Shown here in pieces: positions 35,882 to 43,168 of a DNA stretch of 64,000 nt. Origin of the DNA: an uncultured Streptomyces sp. (lineage in GTDB: Bacteria; Actinomycetota; Actinomycetes; Streptomycetales; Streptomycetaceae). A program made the position numbers and the translations under genes. Position 1 is the stretch's first letter. Every line of letters begins with the position of its first letter. The notes below the pieces were generated by a model that searched no databases, was not told where the DNA came from, and saw only the letters and a list, made by a program, of their open reading frames with translations. Where the stretch lies: contig NZ_CANLBS010000016.1 in NCBI RefSeq assembly GCF_947488945.1, positions 1-64,000 on the forward strand, in the 5' to 3' direction.

Positions 35882-36682
35882 ATGAACCCGACCGGGGATC
35901 AGGGAGCGCCACCGACAGGGGGTCCGGCCGTCTACGAGTCGATGCTGGCGCCGGTCCACACCTCGTCCTTCACGCGGCCGACCGCACGCATGGTGTCGGC
36001 CCTGTCGGAGGTGAGCGCGGCGACCGCGTGCGCGAAGCTCCATCAGATGGGCATCACACGGACCTTCATCGACGGGCCGGTCCCGCTGCACCGCGAGCCC
36101 GACGTGAGAGTCACCGGCGGCGCCGTCACGCTCCAGTTCCTGCCGCAGCGGGAGGACGTCTTCTCCGGCAAGGACCAGGAGGACGCGGAGCGCAAGACCG
36201 CGCTGTGGGGCGTGCTGGAGTCGATCCGGCCCGGGGACGTGCTGGTCGTCTCCGCGCAGGGCAGCCACTTCACCGGCTGTCTGGGCGACATGCTGGTGCG
36301 CTACTTCCAACTGCGCGGCGGCGCGGGCATCGTGGTGGACGGCCGGGTGCGGGACGCGGCCAGGATCAGGGCGCTCGGAGTGCCGGTGTGGTGCACGGGC
36401 GTGACGCCGCACTACGCCTCGCAGACCGAGCTGTTCCCCTCGGCCTTCAACGTGCCGGTCGGCGTCGGTGGCGCCCTGGTGACGCCGGGGGACCTGATCG
36501 TCGCGGACGAGGACGGCGCGGTCGTGGTCCCGCAGGAGAACGCGGTCCCGCTGGCCGAGGACGCGCTGGCCCACCAGGACCGGGAGGAGTTCGCGCGCCG
36601 CCGGATCGACGAGGGCGGCAGGCTGTCCGACTACTACCCGCTCACGCGGGAGGGTCTGGCCGAGTACCTGAAGAGCAGGTAG
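35882..36682 (+). CDS. RraA-like / HMG-type aldolase family protein
   Basis: The 266-aa protein of the RraA fold (4-hydroxy-4-methyl-2-oxoglutarate aldolase family) has VSAATACAKLHQMGI near the N-terminus. The diagnostic GDMLVRYFQLRGGAGIVVDG and RVRDAARI (Arg and Asp for 2-oxoacid and metal) follow, then PVGVGGALVTPGDLIVADED. In catabolic loci such proteins cleave or decarboxylate 2-keto-3-deoxy sugar acids, which would be the last step after dehydrogenase and lactonase. ATG 35882 follows GAGAGGCAGGGA. Operator e places it in the GntR regulon. A dehydratase for the intermediate step is not in the window unless the 633-aa protein fills that role. Confidence 0.85.
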   Translation: MNPTGDQGAPPTGGPAVYESMLAPVHTSSFTRPTARMVSALSEVSAATACAKLHQMGITRTFIDGPVPLHREPDVRVTGGAVTLQFLPQREDVFSGKDQEDAERKTALWGVLESIRPGDVLVVSAQGSHFTGCLGDMLVRYFQLRGGAGIVVDGRVRDAARIRALGVPVWCTGVTPHYASQTELFPSAFNVPVGVGGALVTPGDLIVADEDGAVVVPQENAVPLAEDALAHQDREEFARRRIDEGGRLSDYYPLTREGLAEYLKSR

Positions 36683-36988
36683 CCGCGCCGTGGCCCCGGC
36701 CGCCGGCCGGAGCACCCTGCGGGCTCCGACCGGGGCCCCCGGGTCCGCCGTAAGGACCGGGCCGGCCCGCACGAAGGCGCAGGCCGGTCGCGCGACCGGG
36801 CCCCAAGCGTGGATCGCCACGGTGCCGGATTCGGTAACACGACGTACACACGAGGGCGTTGCCCCGGGCGCGCGATGATCATAGGCTCGCCCGTCGGAAG
36901 CCCTCGTCATGTGCATGCCTACGTGGGGAGGGCCCGCCGCTCGGTCCGCACCGCCTGCATCATGGCTCACCACCCACCGGAGGAGCAT
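36683..36988. other. Intergenic region before the secreted hydrolase
   Basis: These 306 bp hold the terminator-like hairpin at 36692-36737 and the promoter region of the secreted hydrolase. I see no further gene. Confidence 0.5.
36692..36737. terminator. Terminator-like hairpin after the RraA-like gene
   Basis: GGCCCCGG...CGGAGC (36692-36713) pairs with GCTCCG...CCGGGGCC (36723-36737) with an interior asymmetry, ten bases after the stop. Confidence 0.6.
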
Positions 36989-38857
36989 GTGAGAGCACGT
37001 CGCGCGGCAGCCCTGGCTGCCTCGGTCCTCGTCAGCACCCTCGCCCTGACCGGTCTCGCCGGCCCGGTCACCGCCGCCGCTGCGGAGCCGGCGCCCCACG
37101 CCGGGGCCGCTGCCGCACCGGGTTCCGTCACCCACGAGGAGAACGACCGCGTCCCGGAGGGCGCCGTCTGGACCCAGCACTACTTCCCGTCGTCCGACCG
37201 CTCCGGCACCGAACTGCACGCGGACGTCCTGCTGCCCGAAGGGCTGAAGAAGGGCGCGCGGGTCCCTGTCATCCTCTCGGTGGGCCCCTACTTCGGACAC
37301 GCCGGGCAGACCGACGCCGAGGGCTGGAGCCACACCGGCCCCTCCTCCCGCTTCCAGGACTTCATCGAGGGCACCGACCTCTTCGACCAGGGCTACGCCT
37401 TCGTCATGGTGGACCTGCGCGGCTTCGGCGGCTCCACCGGCTGCCTCGACTGGGCGGGCCCCGGCGAACAGGCGGACGTCCGCGCGGCGATCGACTGGGC
37501 GGCGGACCGGCCGTGGTCCACCGGCGCCGTCGGCATGTACGGGAAGTCCTACGACGCCTCCACCGGCCTCATCGGCAACGACCTCGACCAGCGCGCGCTG
37601 AAGGCCGTGGTCGCGCAGGAGCCCGTCTGGGACATGTACCAGTACATCTACTCCAACGGCGTGCCCCGCCCCAACGTCACCGGGACCGCCAACGCGTACA
37701 ACTCCATCGCCACGCTCGACGCGCTGCCCGACGACGACGCCCGCTACCGGTCCAACGCCGCCTACGAGCAGGCCCACCCCGAGTGCCTGACCCAGAACGC
37801 GGCGGGCTACCTGACGACCGACCAGGACAGCCCGTACTGGACCTCCCGCGACCTGGCGAAGAAGGCCAGGGGCAGCGACACCCCGCTCTTCGTCACCCAG
37901 GGCTTCATCGAGAACAACACCAAGCCCGAGGAGATGCAGGAGTTCCTCGACAACCACAAGGGCCCCGAGCGCGGCTGGCTCGGGCAGTGGGAGCACGTGC
38001 GCGGCGGCGACCGCACCTCCGACGGCCGCCTCTCCATGGGCCGCGAAGGGTGGTACGACGAGACCCTCGCCTTCTTTGACCAGTACCTCAAGGGCAAGCG
38101 CCCCGAGGTCTCCTACCCCGCCTACTCGGTGGAGGACTCCACCGGCGCCTGGCGCGCCCAGCGGACCTGGCCCGGTGAGTCCGTGAGGGTGGGCGTCGCC
38201 CTCGGCAGCGGTTCCTACCTGGACGACGGGGGAGCGTCGGCGCGCGCCGCGGCCACCGCGGACGGCGGCCCCGCGCTGCGGCCCTCCACCCAGCCGTCCG
38301 GCGAGTGGGACCTGGAGAACGCCCCCTCGCTGGACCCGGCCGCGCCGAGGACCCTGGCCGCGGGCGCGGCCGGACTCCAGTCCGCCGGCGAGGTCACCTC
38401 CAGCTTCTTCGTCCGCTCCGAGCCCGTCGCCCGGCCCGTCCGCCTCACCGGCACCCCACGGCTCTCGCTGACCGCGCGGGGCGAGGGCAACCTCATGGTG
38501 AAGCTTTACGACGTCGGCCCCGACGGCAAGGCCGTCATGTTTGACGAGCAGGTGTCGCTGGTGGACACCGGCCGGCTTTCCGTCGACCTCAAGTCCACCG
38601 ACTGGACACTGGCCGCCGGACACGTGCTGGCCGTGGAGATCGGTTCCATCCAGACCGGCTCCTGGCGCGACACCCCGTCGGGCCGGACGATCCAGGTGAA
38701 GGACGCCCGGCTCACCCTCGCCCTGGACGACCCGTCCGACGACGTGCCCACGGCCGGTGCGCGCTCGCCGTTCCTGGACACCTACCTGCGCCAGTACACC
38801 GTGCAACTCCCCTCCGGTGACGCTTCGTTCAGACTCGCGATCGGGCGTCGCCACTGA
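36989..38857 (+). CDS. Secreted CocE/NonD-type hydrolase (X-Pro dipeptidyl-peptidase S15-like)
   Basis: The 622-aa exported protein has a signal peptide (RARRAAALAASVLVSTLALT, cleavage near AAAAE). The hydrolase domain has VMVDLRGFGGSTGC (oxyanion region), the nucleophile in GMYGKSYDASTG and a His in GQWEHVRGGD. The C-terminal 250 residues form the jelly-roll of the X-Pro/CocE family (SFFVRSEPVARPVRLTGTPR; GHVLAVEIGSIQTGSWRDTP). Such enzymes cut X-Pro dipeptides or esters; secretion suggests peptide scavenging. GTG 36989 follows GGAGGA. A repeat-rich spacer follows. Confidence 0.88.
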   Translation: MRARRAAALAASVLVSTLALTGLAGPVTAAAAEPAPHAGAAAAPGSVTHEENDRVPEGAVWTQHYFPSSDRSGTELHADVLLPEGLKKGARVPVILSVGPYFGHAGQTDAEGWSHTGPSSRFQDFIEGTDLFDQGYAFVMVDLRGFGGSTGCLDWAGPGEQADVRAAIDWAADRPWSTGAVGMYGKSYDASTGLIGNDLDQRALKAVVAQEPVWDMYQYIYSNGVPRPNVTGTANAYNSIATLDALPDDDARYRSNAAYEQAHPECLTQNAAGYLTTDQDSPYWTSRDLAKKARGSDTPLFVTQGFIENNTKPEEMQEFLDNHKGPERGWLGQWEHVRGGDRTSDGRLSMGREGWYDETLAFFDQYLKGKRPEVSYPAYSVEDSTGAWRAQRTWPGESVRVGVALGSGSYLDDGGASARAAATADGGPALRPSTQPSGEWDLENAPSLDPAAPRTLAAGAAGLQSAGEVTSSFFVRSEPVARPVRLTGTPRLSLTARGEGNLMVKLYDVGPDGKAVMFDEQVSLVDTGRLSVDLKSTDWTLAAGHVLAVEIGSIQTGSWRDTPSGRTIQVKDARLTLALDDPSDDVPTAGARSPFLDTYLRQYTVQLPSGDASFRLAIGRRH

Positions 38858-38861
38858 GGTG

Positions 38862-38920
38862 GGGCCGGACCGGGACGGGCGGAGCGCTCGCCCGGGCGAC
38901 GGCGCCCGCCGGTCCGGCCC
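38862..38920. terminator. Terminator-like inverted repeat
   Basis: A perfect 12-bp stem (38862-38873 with 38909-38920) encloses a GC-rich 35-nt loop directly after the secreted hydrolase stop. Confidence 0.55.
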
Positions 38921-38950
38921 TCCCGCCCGTCAGCCCGTCCGCCGCGCCGG

Positions 38951-39014
38951 CCGGTCCGCGCGGGCGGGGGTGCGCGCACCGGTCCGCGCGGGCGGGTGTG
39001 CCCATGCCGGTCCG
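38951..39014. repeat. 28-bp-period tandem repeat, 2.3 copies
   Basis: CCGGTCCGCGCGGGCGGG occurs at 38951-38968 and again at 38979-38996, with its first eight bases again at 39007-39014. It is non-coding, between the convergent hydrolase and kinase genes. Confidence 0.7.
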
Positions 39015-39072
39015 TGGCGGCCGGCCCATGCAGCGTGGTTCGAGCGCCGATCGCCCCGGAGAGGCGCGCGGC

Positions 39073-40926
39073 TCAGCCGCCGGTCGCCCAGAGGCGGACG
39101 CTGCCGTCGGAGCAGCCCACCGCGAGCGTCCCGCCGTCCGGGCTGAACGCCAGCGCCCGGACCTGCTCCGAGCCCTCGGGCAGGATCAGCAACTGCGCGC
39201 CCGACCGGGCGTCCCGGACGATGACCGTGCCCCCGTGATCCCCCGAGACGAGCAGCCGGCCGTCCGGCCCGTAGGCCAGCGCGCCCACGTCCTCGGTGTG
39301 ACCGGTGAGCCTGCGGTGCCCGCGACCGGTCCGGGCGTCCATCAGGAGGACCAGCCCCTTGTCCTCCGGGGCGAGCGGGGAGCAGACCGCGGCGATGCCG
39401 TGGCCGTCCGGACCGGCCGCGAGGAGGCGGACCCGCCCGTTCGGCCGGATCGACCGCGGACGGTGCGACTTGCCCGAGCGCGGGCTCCAACGGCGCAACT
39501 GGCCCTCGCCGCCGCCCGTCACGAGGAGCCTGCCGTCCGGGCTGAAGACGGCCGGCCCGGTGGCGCCCGGCAGATCCATGAGGTGTTTCGCGGTCCGGCC
39601 GTCCCACAGGCGCACCTGCGCGTCACCGCCGACGGCGAGGGTCCGGCCGTCGGGGGCGAACTCCAGTGAGACGACGGTGCCGGAATGGCCCGTGAGCTGG
39701 GCCCGCAGGGCGTCGGTCCGGCCGTCCCACAGGCGTACCACCGCACCCTCGCCCCCGGTGGCCAGGGTGCTGCCGTCGGGGGAGAAGGCCAGCGCGTGGA
39801 CCCGGCTCCCGCCGCCCCCGCCCCCGGCGAGTTCGTGCCGCACCGAGCCGGTGCGGGCGTCCAGCAACCGGACCCCGGCGAGGCTGTGGCTGGTGACGAG
39901 CGTCCGGCCGTCCGGGCCGAAGGCCAGCGCGTCGACCGCGCCGCCGGTCGCGCTCGTCAGCGTCCGGCGCAGCTCGAATACGCGGCCCGCGCCCGGGTTC
40001 CGTGCCGGATGGGCCGCCAGGGTTGGGGTCGGGGGCGTGCGGGGGCGCCGGCCGCGCCCCTGCCGGGAATCCCGCAGCGAGCCGGCCGCCGCGGTCGGCA
40101 GCGCGTCCCTGGTCGCCAGCTCCGCGAGAACGGCGGCGGTCTCACGGGAGTCGGGCCGCTTGGCCGGGTCCTTGGCCAGCAGGTCCAGCACCAGTCTCTC
40201 CAACTCGCGGGGAATGCCCGGCCGCAGCGTGCCGGGGCGTGGCGGGGCGGCCTCGACGTGCTGGCGCATCAGGGCGTAGAGCGGCTGGTCGACGGGGAAC
40301 GGGAGGATGCCCGTCAGCATCTCGAACATCACCACACCGAGCGAGTAGAGATCGGTGCGGGCGTCGGCCGTCTTCCCCTGATGCTGCTCGGGCGACATGT
40401 AGGCCGGGGTGCCGGGCACCGGACCGTCCGACGTCAGCGTCCCGGTCGTGCCGGCGACCCGGGCGATGCCGAAGTCGCAGACCTTCACCCGGTCGCCGGC
40501 CTGTACGAACAGGTTGGCCGGTTTGAGATCGCGGTGCACCACCCCGTGCTGGTGGGCCGCCGCGACGGCGTCCACGGTCTGGCTCGTCAGGTCCACCACC
40601 CGGGGGAACGACAGTGGTCCCTGCTCGGCCAGCAGGTGCGCGAGGTCCTGGCCGATCAGCAGTTCCATCACGATGAAGCGGTACGCGTCCTGCCGGCCCG
40701 CGTCGTGCACCACCGTGATCCCCGGGTGGTGCAGCCCGGCGAGGATCTCGGCCTCCCGCCCGAAGCGCTGCTCCGGCACGGACTCCCGCGCCACGCGCAT
40801 CAGCTTGACCGCAACGTCCCGCCCCAGTACCGGATCGCGCCCCTGCCACACCTCTCCCATGCCGCCGCGGCCCAGCAGCCGCCCGAGGGTGTACCGGTCG
40901 GCCAGGGTCGTACCGGCCGTCACCAT
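39073..40926 (-). CDS. Serine/threonine protein kinase with C-terminal WD40 propeller
   Basis: This 617-aa eukaryotic-type kinase carries LGRLLGRGGMGEVWQG (P-loop, 14-29), K41 in VAVKLM, HRDLKPANL (D133), DFGIARVAG (151-153) and GTPAYMSPEQ. A basic Pro-rich linker (about 280-320) leads to roughly seven WD40 blades (ALAFSPDGSTLATGGEGAVV; SLEFAPDGRTLAVGGDAQVR; ALAFSPDGGTLAVGCSDGSV). There is no transmembrane helix, unlike PknB-type receptors, so it is probably cytoplasmic with the propeller binding a partner. ATG 40924-40926 follows GGAGCC with good spacing; ATGs at 40941 and 40968 would add 5 or 14 residues. Confidence 0.93.
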   Translation of the reverse strand: MVTAGTTLADRYTLGRLLGRGGMGEVWQGRDPVLGRDVAVKLMRVARESVPEQRFGREAEILAGLHHPGITVVHDAGRQDAYRFIVMELLIGQDLAHLLAEQGPLSFPRVVDLTSQTVDAVAAAHQHGVVHRDLKPANLFVQAGDRVKVCDFGIARVAGTTGTLTSDGPVPGTPAYMSPEQHQGKTADARTDLYSLGVVMFEMLTGILPFPVDQPLYALMRQHVEAAPPRPGTLRPGIPRELERLVLDLLAKDPAKRPDSRETAAVLAELATRDALPTAAAGSLRDSRQGRGRRPRTPPTPTLAAHPARNPGAGRVFELRRTLTSATGGAVDALAFGPDGRTLVTSHSLAGVRLLDARTGSVRHELAGGGGGGSRVHALAFSPDGSTLATGGEGAVVRLWDGRTDALRAQLTGHSGTVVSLEFAPDGRTLAVGGDAQVRLWDGRTAKHLMDLPGATGPAVFSPDGRLLVTGGGEGQLRRWSPRSGKSHRPRSIRPNGRVRLLAAGPDGHGIAAVCSPLAPEDKGLVLLMDARTGRGHRRLTGHTEDVGALAYGPDGRLLVSGDHGGTVIVRDARSGAQLLILPEGSEQVRALAFSPDGGTLAVGCSDGSVRLWATGG

Positions 40927-41115
40927 TGCAGGCTCCACCATCGGCTCCGTTTCGCGGGCTCCGTGCATCCGGACGTCGTGCGGGGCCGGACGACCGGCCG
41001 ACGACCATCCAAGCGTGTGGGGTCCGGCAGGTCGAGAGCGGCGTTCCGGCGGAGCGGGCCGACCGGTCAGGAATCGAGAAGCACGGGTGGTGGTCCCGCG
41101 CCTAGCGTCGTACGC

Positions 41116-41742
41116 ATGAACTTCATCGAGACAGTCACCCTCGGCGCGGCCGACCCCGCGGCCGCCGAACGCTTCCTCGCCGACGCCTTCGGGCTGGACG
41201 CCCGGATCGGGGTGCGCGCCTGCGCGGAACCCACGGACGGCTTCCGCGGGTTCACCCTGGCGCTCACCGTCGGCCGGCCCGCCACCGTCGACAGCTTCCT
41301 CGGCAGCGCCGTCGAGGCGGGCGCCACGGTCCTCAAGCCCGCATCCCGGTCGATGTGGGGGTACGGCGGAGTCGTACGCGCGCCGGACGGCACGATCTGG
41401 AAGGTCGCCACCTCCGCGAAGAAGGACACCGGGCCCGCCGAACGCCGGATCGACGAACTGGTCCTGCTGCTCGGGGTCGCCGACGTCGCCGCGAGCAAGC
41501 GGTTCTACGTCGGCCAGGGCCTCACCGTGTCCAGGAGCTTCGGACGGGTCTACGCCGAGTTCGAGGCCGGCGACGGCCCGGTGAAGCCGGCTCTGTACCG
41601 GCGCCGGGCCCTGGCGAAGGACCTCGGCGTGGCACCGGAGGGGACCGGGGCCCGCCACATCTTCCTCGGCTGCGCCGGCGGGCCCTTCACCGACCCGGAC
41701 GGCTTCGCCTGGGAATCCGCCGCCCCGGTCCGTACGGCCTGA
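41116..41742 (+). CDS. VOC (glyoxalase/dioxygenase) superfamily protein
   Basis: The 208-aa protein has two VOC halves: MNFIETVTLGAADPAAAERF with GGVVRAPDGTIWKV, then DELVLLLGVADVAASKRFYV with GPFTDPDGFAWES. Metal ligand positions are partly replaced, so it may be a binding or resistance protein rather than an enzyme. No ribosome site precedes the ATG and a TAGCGT -10-like hexamer ends eight bases upstream, so the transcript may be leaderless. It is divergent from the kinase gene. Confidence 0.85.
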   Translation: MNFIETVTLGAADPAAAERFLADAFGLDARIGVRACAEPTDGFRGFTLALTVGRPATVDSFLGSAVEAGATVLKPASRSMWGYGGVVRAPDGTIWKVATSAKKDTGPAERRIDELVLLLGVADVAASKRFYVGQGLTVSRSFGRVYAEFEAGDGPVKPALYRRRALAKDLGVAPEGTGARHIFLGCAGGPFTDPDGFAWESAAPVRTA

Positions 41743-41822
41743 GGGCCTCCGGGCGAGCCGGCCCGGCCCCGTGAGATCGCTGGGCGGACGGGCGGGAAAA
41801 GGGTAAGGTCACGGAAGCTTGG

Positions 41823-41841
41823 TTAAGTAACCCTTACCTAA
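41823..41841. promoter_or_regulatory. Iron box (DmdR1/IdeR-type) upstream of the mbtH gene
   Basis: TTAAGTAACCCTTACCTAA on the plus strand reads on the minus strand as TTAGGTAAGGGTTACTTAA. It agrees at 15 of 19 positions with the actinobacterial iron-box consensus TTAGGTTAGGCTAACCTAA. It ends five bases before the GAGGAG ribosome site of the mbtH gene, so Fe-loaded DmdR1 should repress that gene. Confidence 0.8.
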
Positions 41842-41855
41842 CTTGAGGAGTGTCG

Positions 41856-42074
41856 ATGGCCAATCCGTTCGAGGACGAGGACGGCACCTTTCTGGTGCTC
41901 GTGAACGACGAGGGGCAGCACTCCCTGTGGCCCGCCTTCGCGGAGGTGCCCGGCGGCTGGACCGTGGCCCACCCCGAGGACAGCCGCCAGGCCTGCCTCG
42001 ACTACGTGGAACGACACTGGACCGACCTGCGGCCCCGGAGTCTGACCGCCGGCACCACGCCCGCCTCCGCCTGA
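41856..42074 (+). CDS. MbtH-like protein (stand-alone)
   Basis: The 72-aa protein has the full MbtH signature: NPFEDEDGTFLVLVNDEGQH, SLWPAFAEVPGGW and a final W in ERHWTDLRP. MbtH proteins bind and activate adenylation domains of non-ribosomal peptide synthetases. ATG 41856 follows GAGGAG. No synthetase, transporter or siderophore gene is near; the iron box shows that it should be made under iron starvation, so its partner is probably a siderophore synthetase elsewhere on the chromosome. Confidence 0.96.
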   Translation: MANPFEDEDGTFLVLVNDEGQHSLWPAFAEVPGGWTVAHPEDSRQACLDYVERHWTDLRPRSLTAGTTPASA

Positions 42075-42251
42075 AGCTCCGCCGGTGGCCCTCGGGGTGA
42101 TGCCGAATCAGCCTCCGCCGTGACTCCGGTCGAAAGCCCCCGTGACCGGCTGCCCGCACGTCGGTGAGCCCCGTACCCTGCGTCACGAACGCCGGGTCCG
42201 GGGCTCGGGCGCGGTCGGCCCGCCTCGTGGGCGGGCCCGGCCGGCACGGAG

Positions 42252-42983
42252 TCAGGAGGCGACGAAGTCGGCGATCCTGCCGAGCGTGATCGTGTCCGTC
42301 AGGTACCCGATGTGGGTCTGGCAGGCGACGTTGTTGTTGGTCGCGCCGTCCAGCTTGGTGCTGGTGTACGGGAGGATGATGCCGTCGCACGCGGAGTACC
42401 AGGTGGCGTACTTGGTCGCACCGGGCGTCTCGTCGCCCGAGGTGATGGTGGAGATGTACGAGGAGCCCGGGTACATCTGCTGGCAGGTGACGTAGATCAG
42501 GCACGCGCTCGCGTACGTGGTCCCGTGGTTCGCGCCGGCGATGGAGGCGAGGTGGCTGACGCTGGTGTTCCCGCCGAGGACCTTCAGGTAGTACTGGCTG
42601 ACGAGCCCGCCCATCGAGTGGTTGACGATGGCGACCTGGCTCGCGCCCGTCTGCGACTTCACGTTGTTGACGAACGTGGCCAGGCCCTGGGCGTTGGTGA
42701 TGTTGTTGCCGTACGAGTTGTACTCGTAGGTGAACAGCTTGGACGAGGCCCAGCCCTTGGCCTGGAAGACGGTCTTGGCGGTGACCCAGTTCGACGCGCT
42801 GCCCGTGTACCCGTGGACGAAGACGACCGGGGTACTGGTCGACAGCGGCGCCACCGCGGCGGTGGTCCTGGCGGCGGGCGCCTGGTCGGCGGCGCCGGCC
42901 GCCGACGCCGAGGAGAACAGGGTGAACGCGGCAGCGGCGGCCGCGAGAACGCCGAGCAGACGGCGCGGGGAACGACGACGCAT
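42252..42983 (-). CDS. Secreted triacylglycerol lipase/esterase (class 2-like)
   Basis: The 243-aa exported alpha/beta hydrolase has a signal peptide (RRRSPRRLLGVLAAAAAAFT...ASAAGA). The oxyanion strand reads TPVVFVHGYTGSASNWV and the nucleophile elbow VAIVNHSMGGLVSQYY. In the elbow the first residue of the usual GHSMGG is Asn, a tolerated variant. Asp and His are probably in the SIAGANHGTT and ACQTHIGYL regions. Several Cys suggest disulfides. ATG 42981-42983 follows AGGAGC. It probably hydrolyses short- to medium-chain acyl esters outside the cell. Confidence 0.9.
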   Translation of the reverse strand: MRRRSPRRLLGVLAAAAAAFTLFSSASAAGAADQAPAARTTAAVAPLSTSTPVVFVHGYTGSASNWVTAKTVFQAKGWASSKLFTYEYNSYGNNITNAQGLATFVNNVKSQTGASQVAIVNHSMGGLVSQYYLKVLGGNTSVSHLASIAGANHGTTYASACLIYVTCQQMYPGSSYISTITSGDETPGATKYATWYSACDGIILPYTSTKLDGATNNNVACQTHIGYLTDTITLGRIADFVAS

Positions 42984-43168
42984 GGGAAGCTCCTGATGCG
43001 GAGAAGGGGTTGACCCGATCAGAGTCGTCCCGCCCGATGACTGTCGCATCGGTGAAAACACCGGCGTCCGTACCGGCTTCCGCGCTCGCGCGGCGCGTGG
43101 CGGACGTGGGGTCCCGCACCGCGCCCCCAGGTGGGCATCGGCGCCCCCGGACGGCCTGGGCACGGCGG

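Noticed and set aside
41856..42074. MbtH gene as sign of a local non-ribosomal peptide cluster
   Set aside because: No adenylation, condensation or carrier domains, or siderophore transport genes, are found within 20 kb on either side.
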